NCBI GenBank assembly: GCA_014529385.2
Contig: CM043952.1
Coordinates: forward strand, 55,652,619-55,716,618
DNA from: Adiantum capillus-veneris
Lineage: Eukaryota > Streptophyta > Polypodiopsida > Polypodiales > Pteridaceae
Reading direction: 5' to 3'
DNA length: 64,000 nt
How positions within the stretch are numbered: position 1 is the first letter of the stretch; each line of letters starts with the position of its first letter. This document shows, in pieces, positions 21,601-32,300 of this stretch. The notes beneath the pieces were generated by a model. The model saw nothing but the letters and a program-made list of their open reading frames with translations, was not told where the DNA came from and searched no databases. Made by a program: the position numbers and the translations under genes.

Positions 21601-22099
21601 TTCCTACGAGCTTCGATGTGAGTTTTCTTCCAACTCGTGTGTCGGAATAGAGCGTGCAGCATATCAATAGAACCACAACGAGTAGAGCTACGCATTAGTA
21701 CCATCGGGGTCAAGTTTCGGTCACCTGTAATTTTTGGCCTGTCTTCATACGCGTTTGCCGCACGGAGTGGTTATAGGTTGATTTTGCAGTTCAAGTCTTT
21801 AGGGTGTTGTTCTTACCTAGTGTATAGACTTCCCCTTGAGTTTGAGATCGATTCAATGATTCGAGATCCTGTTTCGTATAGCATTCGTTCGTAGTACGGA
21901 TTTCAGTCACTTGCGTGTTTTCGAACTTGGATTTGATTTCCTTAGTAGTGATTGTCATTAGAAGGTCGAGTAGGTGATTTGACACCCACCTAGTTGTTTC
22001 CATGCGCCTGCGGGTCAAGCTCCGTCCTCGTCTGACAAATTCTGTTGTTGGTTGAGTTCTCGCTATTTAGCTTCCGCTAGCGGCGTAACCGCCTTAACA
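18665..22099 (+). repeat. 1425-bp tandem repeat array (truncated LTR plus internal region)
   Basis: Units start at 18665, 20090 and 21515; the last contains only the truncated LTR. Each truncated LTR keeps about 15 bp from near the LTR start (GGATCACACCCGCAT), then skips about 340 bp (16916-17255, with TATA and GA tract) and resumes at TGTGTTAGCAACGG. All three copies share both joints, so one deleted copy was amplified. I saw only a few point differences across the array (for example near 18052, 18160, 20519 and 21736). Confidence 0.95.
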
Positions 22100-22104
22100 A
22101 TAAG

Positions 22105-22650
22105 CTTTTAGAAGCGCATCCAACTGCTCGTTTACCTTGTCTGCCAGTACAGATCCTCCTGATCCTGCACTTTTGGGCTCTGCTATTTCCTTGGGTGCTA
22201 TGGCTATAGTGGTGTGTGAGCTTAAGCTAGCTAGATCCTCCAACCGCTCCAATCTGTCCTTGGTATGTTTCAACTCCTCAGATAGGGCTGTTTGCTCTCG
22301 TTCCTTCCTTGCTTTCCTACGCGCCTTTCTAGCTTTCCAAGTGCTTCTCTGATTTTTCGTTTCTGAACTTTGGGCATCGGTTTTTGGTTCTTCAACTATG
22401 GGTTCTTTCGTCCTTCTTTGAGCTTGGGCCCGTGTTACCACCTGAATAGGTATGATTGTTTCATTTTTCGATCCTCCACTGGAAGGTACTGTTTCTAACA
22501 TGTTCAAGGTGGTTTTTGTTCCTTTGCTCGGGTTTTTAGGGCAATCGGGAATCAAATGAGTAATTCCACATTCTTGGCAATACGCATTGACTCTAATGAT
22601 TTCATCATGAGGACAGTCTCTCAGCCAATGGTCTCCTCCACACTTGGTTA
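22105..22650 (-). pseudogene. Gag zinc-knuckle and Lys-rich region of giant element
   Basis: Minus-strand gag continuing after the large gag ORF in a shifted frame. Just past the stop at 22648-22650 the -1 frame encodes a partial knuckle (KCGGDHWLRDC) and then CQECGITHLIPDC (CX2CX3HX4C, one residue short of the canonical spacing). A Lys/Arg/Glu-rich stretch follows (STWKARKARRKARKEREQ), then a coiled-coil-like segment up to the nested insertion. The frameshift could be a mutation or a programmed event; no canonical slippery heptamer is visible at the joint. Confidence 0.7.
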
Positions 22651-24186
22651 GGGTCCCTTGGGTTGTTGAGGTGCTCCTTGAGCTCCTCTTTGTTGGTAAG
22701 CATGTCTCTGTCCGCCCATGCCTCCATTGTCTATGAACATCAGTGTTCGTTCATCTAGGCTATATCTTCCTTCTCCTGCTGCCTGTGTAGCACTTGGTGG
22801 TCCTGTATTCCCTATCATGCTCCATGGTTCTGGCGTCGAGGGTTCTTCCGGTGGATAATAGACAGGGTTTACCGCATATCCATTGGGATCTTTATAATAT
22901 GCATGCATAGGCACCCAAGCCTTATCCTCTGATTTAGTTACTGTTGGTGTGTATCTGATACCAACTGGTCGTAATCCTGGCAGGGGTGGTTGTTGCCCCA
23001 ACACCGGTTGTGGTCTTTCTACACCTACAGGTCCTGGTAAGTTGCCTGCTTGATATCTAAGCATCGGTGGAACTTGAGGGGAAGCCACGGGAGCTTGGGG
23101 AGCGTAAGGTCTCTCTCTCATATATCCCTTGTTATAATAACATTCCTCGGTCCCATGGTTTGTCCATTTTTGTTCAATGGCACACCACTTGGGCTGTTTA
23201 GCCTGAGGTTTGGCGTACAAGTTGATCTTTTTTAGCACTTCATCTACGAGCTGCTCCTGGTTTACCGCTACTTCTCCTTTCGGTGTTGTCTGTGAAGACT
23301 TGCTTCCACTTTGCTGTGAAGACGAATCGTCATCTAGGTCCTTGAACTCCCCTTCTTTGTAGACCGCACAATTGTCCACAAGGTATAGAGCCTCCTTGGT
23401 CAACTCACTCAACATCGTGCTCCTCTTCATATGTAAGTCTTTCTGGAGATCTGCATTCCTTAGTCCTTGGATGAATATCAGCATAAGTCTGGACTGAGTT
23501 GACAGTTCTTCAACAGGACAGAACTTAACATATCTTTTTAGTCTTAGGGCTGCCTTTCGTACAGATTCTCCATCTTTCTGTTTGAATTTATGGATTTGTG
23601 AGACGGTATTATGAGCTATTCCCCTTTGAGAGAATTCCTCGATAAACTCGTCAAACACTTTCTCCATCGACTCAAAGTCTCTACGCTCCACAGAGTCAAA
23701 CCATGTGGCAGCATCATCCTCTAGGGTTAGTCCAAACCCTGCAAATTGGGTAGGAAAATCTAACACCTCTTCCGCTCTAATTACACGCACAAAGGCTACT
23801 ACATGATCTCTTGGGTCTCTACTTCCTGTGTATTTCTTGTTTACCCATTTTTGCACTTGAGAAGGTCTAATTATTCGATGGTCTACAAACCTCATCATGG
23901 GATCTCCCCGTCCTAGTCGATATAGCTCCTCAAGCCTTCTGTAATAGGCTGGTTCCTCTCCCAATGGTGCTCCTAAACCATAATTTCTAACGGTTCTTGC
24001 TGGAGGTGGTTCTTCTCTTCGAACTCGTTCTATGGGTGGTCCTCCAGGCTCTGTCCACCCTTGTGTCTTTGTCTTACTCTTTGCCTCATACCTTGAATAG
24101 AGTGGTGGTTCTTGCAACTCCCTGAGCCCTCGTGCGGCTTGATAACCATCTCGATTTTGGTTTGATTCCATTTCTGTCGAATCCAT
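22648..24186 (-). CDS. Gypsy-type gag (capsid) of giant element
   Basis: A 512-residue ORF on the minus strand from ATG 24186. The central part has the retrotransposon gag signature: PRDHVVAFVRVIRAEEV, then LEDDAATWFDSV, FDEFIEEFSQRGI, KFKQKDGESVRKAALRLKRY and LMLIFIQGLRNADLQKDL. These correspond to the capsid domain of plant Gypsy elements, which forms the particle packaging the RNA. The C-terminal third is Pro/Gly/Gln-rich, then the zinc-knuckle region follows in another frame. The N-terminus (to about residue 90) is Arg/Glu-rich. The ORF is uninterrupted, whereas other parts of the element are broken. Confidence 0.85.
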   Translation of the reverse strand: MDSTEMESNQNRDGYQAARGLRELQEPPLYSRYEAKSKTKTQGWTEPGGPPIERVRREEPPPARTVRNYGLGAPLGEEPAYYRRLEELYRLGRGDPMMRFVDHRIIRPSQVQKWVNKKYTGSRDPRDHVVAFVRVIRAEEVLDFPTQFAGFGLTLEDDAATWFDSVERRDFESMEKVFDEFIEEFSQRGIAHNTVSQIHKFKQKDGESVRKAALRLKRYVKFCPVEELSTQSRLMLIFIQGLRNADLQKDLHMKRSTMLSELTKEALYLVDNCAVYKEGEFKDLDDDSSSQQSGSKSSQTTPKGEVAVNQEQLVDEVLKKINLYAKPQAKQPKWCAIEQKWTNHGTEECYYNKGYMRERPYAPQAPVASPQVPPMLRYQAGNLPGPVGVERPQPVLGQQPPLPGLRPVGIRYTPTVTKSEDKAWVPMHAYYKDPNGYAVNPVYYPPEEPSTPEPWSMIGNTGPPSATQAAGEGRYSLDERTLMFIDNGGMGGQRHAYQQRGAQGAPQQPKGP

Positions 24187-24324
24187 GCCTGCAATGATGG
24201 CTGGTTTGCCGGTTGGTCTTAGTCGTTGAATGCTTGTGGTCGGGTGGAATGTGAGGTTGCATCATACTCATCTGAAAAAGGATTCGTAGACTTGCTTGGG
24301 GTGTAGGTGGCTCTTGGCACTTCC

Positions 24325-24972
24325 TCAGGGGGCATATGTTGATGCTCCTGGACTTGTTGCTCCCTCTACCTCCTCTGGGAGAATACGTTGGTATTCTCGC
24401 CCGTATCTATGAACAAAAAGTATGCCCTTCCCCGTAGCAGTTTCATAAGAGAATAAATAAAGAACCTTGTCTTTGCTTAATTCGTTTACGTATGGTTCTT
24501 TGCTGCGAAAGTAAGAGACTATACCCTCGCTCTCATGTTTGTAGATTCCCACGTTCTCATTATAAGTTGGAACCCTATTTGTTTTCTTATCATACATAAA
24601 AATAGCTCCGGGTGGATCAATGTTTGGTGGCGGTTCTTGAGTTTCTGAAACCATTTTCCCTTTCACCACGTTATCTCCATATCTGTTGTAATCTTCAGGG
24701 TTACTAACTATTAAATAGTGGTTCCCCTTTTCATCTCGGAATCTACCTCCATCATCATACACTCGGATTATCTCCAATCTTTGAGCTGGACTCTCTTCGA
24801 TACAAATGCACTTGCATCCTCGATAGTCAGAATATACTAGGGCTCCTCTCGAGTTTGTTCCCTCCAAGAAGATCACCGTGAGCTTGGAATCACTCAAAGG
24901 ATTTTGGGAGGTGCTTCCTCCTCGCATAGTTCCATCATAGGTGAAACCTCTTGGCTGTTGACTACCCATCAT
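24325..24972 (-). CDS. ORF0: 215-residue protein upstream of gag, family unknown
   Basis: An uninterrupted minus-strand ORF from ATG 24972 (MMGSQQPRGFTYDG) in the same frame as gag, which starts 139 bp downstream with several stops between. Composition is that of a real soluble protein: beta-like segments (KLTVIFLEGTNSRGALVY, KCICIEESPAQRLEIIRVYD, KVLYLFSYETATGKGILFVH) and many Tyr, Arg and Asp. No signal peptide or membrane segment is visible. I do not recognise the family. It may be a matrix-like N-terminal part of gag that became separated, or an independent accessory protein. Confidence 0.6.
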   Translation of the reverse strand: MMGSQQPRGFTYDGTMRGGSTSQNPLSDSKLTVIFLEGTNSRGALVYSDYRGCKCICIEESPAQRLEIIRVYDDGGRFRDEKGNHYLIVSNPEDYNRYGDNVVKGKMVSETQEPPPNIDPPGAIFMYDKKTNRVPTYNENVGIYKHESEGIVSYFRSKEPYVNELSKDKVLYLFSYETATGKGILFVHRYGREYQRILPEEVEGATSPGASTYAP

Positions 24973-26924
24973 GAAGAAAGATTCGAAGTGTCAGTATCAC
25001 TACCTTCTTGAATAATCGGTGCTAGCGGATCTAGCCTTGCCTGAGTTACACTCTCTTCGGTGGATACTAAGCTACCTTGGTCACCTGCCACCTTCTGGTC
25101 TCTAACAATGTATCTTCCTGATCTTAAATTCATCAAACTTATCAATGCAATTTATCACAAATTCAACCACTCACCTGGCAAAGGGTCAGTTTCTGCACAA
25201 CTTCTTGCTTTGTTGCTGAATATACCTGTACACAAGCGTTTTAATTTCGGCAATCGAATCAAAGCATTTATCTGCTAGAGGTTATCTTAGTAATGATTGG
25301 TATAACTGGAGAGTTAATCTCAACCACTACTGTATTTTATATACTGATGATGTTCTGGATTAGGTTTGCTAATCTGAAATAGTACTACCCTCAGATGTTG
25401 GTCAATTTACGCGAAATAGTCTGAATTCAGTCTTTGCTTCATCAAATGGGTAAACAAGGTCCAAATTCACTTCTGAAGGAAGTTCTGGAACCCTTTAGCC
25501 AAATGGAATCTCGTTGTCTATGCCAGGTCAAATTTTCCTTGCAGTAGGCCCTAATAGACATCCTACGTGTACGATGTCTCCTGTTGTGTTTTGCCTGGAT
25601 TTTTGCACTGTTGTTTCCCCTTGTTGTGTTGAGCCTACAGCTGCTTTTACTTTTTGGTTTGGACACCTATTAGCTAGTCAATGAGTCAGAAATCTGTTCC
25701 GACAGCCTGTTGTTGCTGATATTGATCAGTCTAATCAACTCCAAATTGGACCAAAATTGACTAGGAGGCTTCTCTTAGGCTATATAACACCTTACTATGC
25801 TCAAAGTCAAAGTCTGGCTTCATTTTCTTGCATTAGACATCCTACGTGTAGGATGTCTTTTTCATCAGAATGGCTTCAAACTCAAAGCTCAGGCTCCCCT
25901 TGAGTTGCTAATCACTTTGGTATACTCAGAATTCAGTTTGGAGTCCCCAATCACTCAGAAGACATCCTACGCGTAGGATGTTTTTTTGGCCTGTTTGACC
26001 CCAGATTTGTCCCACAGCTTCCCCTTGATGTCAGTAACCCAATGGTATGCTTAGATTTTGGTTTGGATGTCAAAAGTCCCAAATTTCAGCTGTTCTTGCC
26101 TTTTTCAGTCAAAAGTGCTAAAGTCCGCTTTGAACCCAATTTTCTCACCCAAATGAGGTGAAACCCCATTCAGTCACTCAATATATCATGCAAGACATGC
26201 TCATGTAGCCCTCTTATGGTTTTGGTCTCAAAATAATGTTTTGGCACTATTTGGGTAGGATGTCTGGCAATTTCAGTCTATCTGGCCTTATCCTGTCAAG
26301 ATATGGCCAAATTTCCACTTTCCAGTTGAAATTAGGGTAAACCCTACCTTCTGAACACACTGGTCAACTCAAAATACCAAATTCCTCCTAGATTAGCCTG
26401 TAGACATCCTACGCGTAGGATGTCTCCTGGCTTAAAATTAAAAAATTTTCTGACAGGAATGCTCCCGATGCTCTGTAGGTCTATCAGAAACACTCACAGT
26501 AACTTTTGGACTTCAATTAGTCTTTCAAACACATTTTTGCGTCTTTTACAAACTTGTAATGACTTTACCAAGCAAGTGTTCATGCATGAAATGCTCTAGA
26601 TCCTGAATCATGATGTCCTACTTACTATACTCGTACCTATCATGTGAAATGGTGATGATAGTGCTTTTGGTTTCTTTTTGGCCTCTCCGGGCTCTCAAGC
26701 TCTCTTCTCACTACTTCTACCACTCCAACTCCTACTCTAGAACTCGACTACTACTTAAAACTACCTAAGTCGAAGGATCTAGGCCAGACACACGCTTCCT
26801 AGACTCCCTCTAAGACCTAGAGAGTCCTCCACCCTCTGATCCTACCTAAATGTAAAGCAAGACTCTTGGCAAGCCAAAAATCCCAATCCTCAAGGATTAG
26901 TCTCGGTCACCTACCTAAGGTTTT
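24973..26924 (-). other. Palindrome-bearing 5' leader of giant element
   Basis: About 1.95 kb between primer site and ORF0 with no sustained open frame. The first ~70 bases after the primer site match the nested element's leader (GACGA...CCTAAGTAGGTGACC-like), which establishes the relationship. Four 24-bp palindromes and one eroded half lie between 25556 and 26425. Confidence 0.8.
25556..26425. repeat. Leader palindrome cluster of giant element
   Basis: Palindromes at 25556-25579 (two mismatched pairs), 25835-25858 (one central mismatch, CGCG to CGTG), 25960-25983 (perfect except the last two bases of one arm region, TCT to TTT) and 26402-26425 (perfect). An eroded right half, GTAGGATGTCT, is at 26255-26265, about 285 bp from the one at 25960. 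All share arms AGACATCCTACG. The changes are mostly CpG-type transitions at the centre. Confidence 0.9.
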
Positions 26925-26944
26925 CGTCCCCGGCAGCGGCGCCA
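26925..26944 (-). promoter_or_regulatory. Primer binding site (Asp-tRNA type) of giant element
   Basis: On the minus strand TGGCGCCGCTGCCGGGGACG, one base after the LTR end CCAACA. Identical to the nested element's site. Confidence 0.92.
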
Positions 26945-26945
26945 A

Positions 26946-27518
26946 TGTTGGAAGGATACGCCGCGACGGACATCAGCACAGCGAGAACTCACCTAACATG
27001 TAATTTCAGCTAAGGACGAAGCTCAACCCGTAGGCGCGTGGAAGCAAGTATAAGGTGTCAACCTACACTCGACCGACTCCTAACTAATTCCTACAGAGGT
27101 CTCTACCAATTGTCTAAGTCAGAGCCTTCAAGAGTGCACAAGAGGGAACTTCCTACGACGCTTTCTAGAGTCGAACATCCATCAAACAATCTCGACACAC
27201 CATAGAACTTGAAGGAGACCCTACTAATACCAATAGGTTGCTCTCCCTGGCCGAAATCTGCAGGTCTTCGTTTCCAAAATCTAAAGTGCCTAATGTGTAG
27301 TTCTACTCAATGTGAACGCGTGGATATGCTGCAATGGAAAATCGGATAACGTATGCTCACCCAAACACCCAATGAAGCGCGTAGAAGGAGCTCGCAAAAC
27401 CGGATCGTACGCACGCAATGTAGATATCGGCGCGTAGCTCTCATCGGGGGCAACACGCTGCACTCCTCCGCACTTGATTCCGACCACTGGAGCACACGTA
27501 GCGTCAAGATGAAGCTCA

Positions 27519-27602
<84 letters not shown>

Positions 27603-27884
27603 CACAGTACGCTCACAGACTTCAAAACTTGTTTTAAAAATGACAAAAGGTTTTTCATTAAGGTCAAAAAGTGGTATATATACCTTACAATTTCTCAAAC
27701 CCTAAAGTTCCAAAATCAACCATCTACTCAATCTAACTATCAAAACTGGGATACAATCTGGAAACTTCTGTAAGTCCCAATAATTACAAGGTGAAAAATC
27801 AGGTTTTCCTCTATGAATGAATAATTACAAAAAATAATAGTCCTCCGAGTAGTTACTGCCGTGGGGTGTGTCCAGCTTCTAACA
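26946..27884 (-). repeat. 5' LTR of giant element
   Basis: 939 bp, TGTTAGAAGCTGG to CCTTCCAACA on the minus strand. TATATATA lies at 27675-27682 and a GA tract (transcribed sense) 76 bp downstream, at 27521-27599. It lacks the 60 bp present at 8871-8930 of the 3' LTR. Confidence 0.92.
27521..27599. repeat. (CT)n microsatellite in giant 5' LTR
   Basis: About 40 CT units in the transcribed leader of the LTR; longer than the homologous tract at 9200. Confidence 0.95.
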
Positions 27885-27889
27885 AATAC

Positions 27890-28790
27890 AAATATATAGG
27901 TGAGACCAAGTTGAGTAGAGTGAGCCATATATAGCTCCAACACTTCCATCCTATCTATGGAAAATTTACCTCAAGAGTTTTGGGCAGAGGTTGTTATGAT
28001 AGCGGTGCATATAATCAATAGGTTGGTTAGTACACCATAGAACTACAAGATTCCGCAACAGATGTGGACATGTAAGAAGCCGAATTGTGATAGATTACGT
28101 GCGTTTGGGTGTGAGGAATTCTCACATGTGCCTAAAGAGCTTAGAGACAATCTGGACCCCAAGTCACACAAATGAATCTTTCATTGACTATAGTGCAGAT
28201 GGAGAGATGGGTTATCGTCTCTAACACCAAAATATTGAAGAGTTTTTTGTAGCTCACAAGTGATCTTTAATGAGTCAATGATGCATAGAAAACCTATGAA
28301 AGAGGTTACGTACTGCAAAGTATGATTCACAGATGTAGTCTCAAGTCAAGCTATACAAACATCTCAGTCTACTAGGGATTTACCTACCACTAGTAGAGCT
28401 CTAGAGAGAGCTAGGGATGCTCCTGAGAGAGCAGAGTCAGCAGTTAGGTAGTGAGGAGATCATACACGTGTATCTCATGACCCTGAGAATTTTCAGCCAG
28501 GGTTAGACTAATTGTTGTTCTTGACTGCAAAGAGTCTACCTACTACCAAGAGGCTATTGAGATGGAAGATAGTGTGAAGTGGGAGCATGCAATGCAATTT
28601 GAGTATCACTCAATTATGGAAAATGGAACTTGGGAATTGAAAATTTTTTTGGAGAGAAAAAAATCCTTGCCTTGCAAATGAGTGTATGAGAAACATTAGA
28701 CAACAAAAGGTCTTGATCCTAGGTATAAGGCTTATCTAAGTACAAGGAGAGAGATTGGCCATGGTGTCAGTCTCAAGCAGGAGGGATGTG
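27890..28790 (+). pseudogene. Copia integrase C-terminus and RT N-terminus fragment (+)
   Basis: Plus-strand decayed Copia coding sequence flanking the giant element. LPQEFWAEVVMIAVHIINR and LRAFGCEEFSHVPKELRDNL mark the end of integrase. Near 28550-28640, KWEHAMQFEYHSIMENGTWEL is the conserved start of Copia RT (usual form WxxAMxxExxSLxxNxTW). Stops and frameshifts are frequent. It is in the opposite orientation to the Copia piece left of the giant element, so the two flanks were not one continuous Copia. It ends near the CT tract at 28856. Confidence 0.8.
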
Positions 28791-28852
28791 AAGAATCGTG
28801 GTGTATCCATTTGGAGGTGGTGCAGTCGGTGGTCTGTGGCATGGCCCTCTCA

Positions 28853-28855
<3 letters not shown>

Positions 28856-28926
<71 letters not shown>
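28856..28926. repeat. (CT)n microsatellite
   Basis: About 35 CT units immediately after the Copia fragment. Confidence 0.95.
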
Positions 28927-29490
<564 letters not shown>

Positions 29491-29884
29491 ATGTTGATCT
29501 TTAAGGTCTATTTCCATTGTTTATATGCCTCCCTGTGTATGTATGCATGTGCAAGCTCTCCAAATTTCAAGAAACAAGACTTGTCAGCTATATTCCTTGG
29601 GGGTCCACGTTGAAAAAGGTAATTGTAGCATGTGAGCTCACCCAGAGGAGTTTTGTAAATTTCAACGAGTTAAAAATTTACATGTACAAGAGGGGTTTTT
29701 AAATCAAAATTTGAGAAAAAGTTACAGGTTTATGAAGAAAAGGGTAGGTTTTATTTGTGGTGAAGTGTGTGTAGAGATTTTTAAAATACCTCTTGAACTC
29801 ATGCGATATAGGTACTTCTAGAAGATGGACCCCTCGAGGCTATTATTTTGAGGTCTCTTATGATTGTTCCTATGTATTGGTCTC

Positions 29885-29904
29885 CTTCTTCTTCTTCTTC
29901 TTCT

Positions 29905-29939
<35 letters not shown>
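29885..29939. repeat. Compound (CTT)n(CT)n microsatellite
   Basis: About 8 CTT units running directly into about 15 CT units. Confidence 0.95.
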
Positions 29940-29943
<4 letters not shown>

Positions 29944-31002
29944 CCTTGGCAAGAGAAGAAACAAAATTCTTACAAAATAAAAATGGCCACTTATAGCCAA
30001 TGACAACCTTGTTCAGTAATAAACGCTAATCAACCAAGTCCTCCTCTTCTCATCCACACCAAGCCACCATCCACTATTAAGTCAAGCTACCAATTGAGTC
30101 CACTATATCTTGTGACCTCTTCCTATGCCCTTATCTGTAGCCCCTCATCTTAGATGACCACCCATCATACATGAAGTAGTTCCTTACCCATGGCCTCCTC
30201 ACGGTAGTCACCTCCTTACAAGATCACCATTTCCTTGGTAGCATTCAGCCCTTAAGTAGATTTCATCCTTATATCTTACGCTCAGAGAGTGGCTATTTCT
30301 CAAAACACTTGGCTACTCATGTAGGGCCTTCTAGCAAGCTCCCTCTTTGTCTTTCTATCTCTCTAATTTCATCAGTCATGCCAATTCACTCACATGAATA
30401 GATTGGCCCCAATTTTTTTTTTGCTCAATGTCACTCAGCCTCATCCTAATCTTCTTCACCCCATGATAGGAGGACAAGATGACTTCTAGTGATAATGAGC
30501 ATTCAAAACTCCTAGGATACCATGATAGGAGGACACGTGCATGGACTGAGCATTGAGCATTTTTTTGTATCTCTAAACAAGGTTAAGTGCTTCCTAGAGG
30601 CTTGGGGTTTACCCCTGGCACCATGGCACTCTCCCTTTTCTACATGCTTCTTACCCTATACCTTTGCCAAAATTGAAAGAGTTATCTCTTGTCTGCACCT
30701 TTTGAAAATTGTTTTTGTAAGCAACACCTGTGAAGAAGTAGCTAGCAACAAAAAAAATATTACATCATGGCACACACTAGCAACCAATGCATGAAATGCC
30801 TCTTATAGATTGATATTAAATAGTTTCACTTCCCTCCACATCCACACGCTACTTACCAAACGTGCTCCACAAAGAAAGGAGATTTTTAGACGACTCATGG
30901 GTCATGGTGATTCTTACAACATGTCAAACTTCAAATAGAAGAGGCTTGTCAAAATCATGATGGTAGACTGTTGCACCCTCATGTGGAGCACCATGTGTAA
31001 GA
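29940..31002. other. Unclassified sequence
   Basis: Pyrimidine-rich on the plus strand to about 30400, otherwise featureless. No coding region or repeat terminus recognised. Confidence 0.4.
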
Positions 31003-31008
31003 AGAGAG

Positions 31009-31072
<64 letters not shown>

Positions 31073-31241
31073 CCTCGTTGGTAGACTATCGTTGTTGGCC
31101 TCAAAACATAGACACAAAAAAGAAGTTTTAGGCCTGCCTTGCAAAGAGAGAAAGATTGAAGTGGGCATGAGTTTGAGTGTGTGTCAGTGTGTAAGAGAGA
31201 CAATCAAAGGAGAAGCAGGTAGTGCACTAGAAAGACTAGTG

Positions 31242-31322
<81 letters not shown>

Positions 31323-31405
31323 CACACACACACACGTACATAGCTATTGCAATTGTGGCACACGCATTTGCACGTGTGTGTGCATGAGAGAGAGAGAGAG
31401 AGAGA
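31003..31405. repeat. Cluster of GA, CT and AC microsatellites
   Basis: GA tract 31003-31068, CT tract 31244-31318, AC run to about 31336 and a GA tract 31386-31405. The GA and CT tracts are inverted relative to each other about 175 bp apart, so single strands could pair into a long hairpin. Confidence 0.92.
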
Positions 31406-31721
31406 TGTTTACACACACATATACATATATATGCTCCACATTTTTTGCACAGAGCCATAAGCAACTCTACACCTGAGGGAATATTGGTTTACAATGACGT
31501 GGTTGCTAGTTTACTCAATGAAGATATTTGTAGAAAATCTATGGAGCCTCCCAAACAAGGTGATAGGTATGTTGCTAGTGACAAAGGACAGAGGGACCGC
31601 ACTCATAAGTATACTAAAAGCAAGGATCGTGGGAACTATGGCTGGTGATTGATGGACGATGTGTGGTGGTCGTGGATGGTGGGTTGGCATCATCGATACC
31701 GCACATGCCCCACACACATGT

Positions 31722-31722
<1 letters not shown>

Positions 31723-31754
<32 letters not shown>
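31723..31754. repeat. (CA)n microsatellite
   Basis: About 16 CA units. Confidence 0.93.
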
Positions 31755-31755
<1 letters not shown>

Positions 31756-32300
31756 CTAATCTACCACTCACCCATAGAAATATATGAGGAGGCCATCCAT
31801 GAACCACATCCATATTAAAGGGTAAATAAACCCTTGTACTCCTACCTACTAGCTCTAGTTGTCTATATCACCATCTAAGCTCTACCTTGAGAGTGCATGG
31901 GTGGATGATTCCATCACTTTGTGATAGTGTTAATCTAATTTTTTATTTTTCACTAAGCTACTTTGCATTGTATCTCTTTCTCTACTCTTCTTGCTACAAG
32001 ATCCTATTTTGTTCTACATTTCTTACAATTTTCTATAGATCAACATGATACAATGTGTTCCAAACATTCAATTTTGGGTTGGAAAAAGGAACTTTTTTTA
32101 GGTTTAAATAGGAGTGGTTTTGTGTACGCAGATCAAATACGGATGTTAAATGTTGCTCTTGTTTAGATTTACTAAACACCATAACATCATAAAAGAAGAC
32201 AATGACAAAATCCTAATGGTCAATAAAAGTCCTATTAATCATACGTGTAAAAGTAGCTGGTGCACCTGCCAGACCAAACAGCATGACAAGAAACTTGTAG
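31755..32300. other. Unclassified sequence next to the Gypsy remnant
   Basis: AT-rich with no recognisable feature until the Gypsy RT similarity begins on the minus strand near 32300. Confidence 0.35.

Larger units (their letters stand above)
16886..22099 (+). mobile_element. Nested non-autonomous LTR element expanded into an LTR-internal tandem array
   Basis: A 5,214-bp insertion with TGTTGAG...TTAACA ends and a perfect 5-bp target duplication ATAAG (16881-16885 and 22100-22104). Removing it and one duplication rejoins the giant element's gag frame. Layout: full 5' LTR (16886-17824, 939 bp), 840-bp internal region, truncated LTR (585 bp), internal, truncated LTR, internal, truncated LTR ending at 22099. 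The repeating 1425-bp unit occurs three times with only a handful of differences, so expansion is recent. There is no coding capacity. U5, primer site and leader are clearly related to those of the giant element, so this is a non-coding relative inserted in the opposite direction. Confidence 0.93.
8568..27884 (-). mobile_element. Giant non-autonomous LTR retrotransposon with gag-like ORFs and an unknown ORF2
   Basis: A 19.3-kb minus-strand element (about 14.1 kb without the nested insertion), bounded by LTRs at 26946-27884 (5') and 8568-9553 (3') with TGTTAG...CCAACA ends. The primer site TGGCGCCGCTGCCGGGGACG matches the Asp-tRNA type used by several plant Gypsy lineages. Flanks GATAC/AATAC give an imperfect 5-bp duplication. 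Order in transcription: LTR, primer site, palindrome-rich leader, ORF0, gag, palindrome-rich spacer, ORF2, polypurine tract, LTR. No protease, RT, RNase H or integrase motif is visible. It resembles the TR-GAG and LARD classes but carries a long additional ORF. The LTRs differ by many substitutions and a 60-bp indel, so it is older than the element nested in it. Confidence 0.88.

Noticed and set aside
17130-22018. Repeated short ORFs (64, 75 and 85 codons) recurring every 1425 bp
   Set aside because: They recur only because the LTR DNA itself is duplicated. They lie in LTR sequence, overlap on opposite strands and show no protein features.
18665-22099. Centromeric or other satellite, or CRISPR-like array
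   Set aside because: The units contain an LTR end, primer site and leader and are bounded by one target duplication. There are no short repeat-spacer units.
22646-22656. Programmed -1 frameshift slippery site at the end of gag
   Set aside because: The sequence around the stop (AAG GGA CCC TAA in the gag frame) is not an X XXY YYZ heptamer, so a simple indel is as likely; kept only as a low-interest observation.
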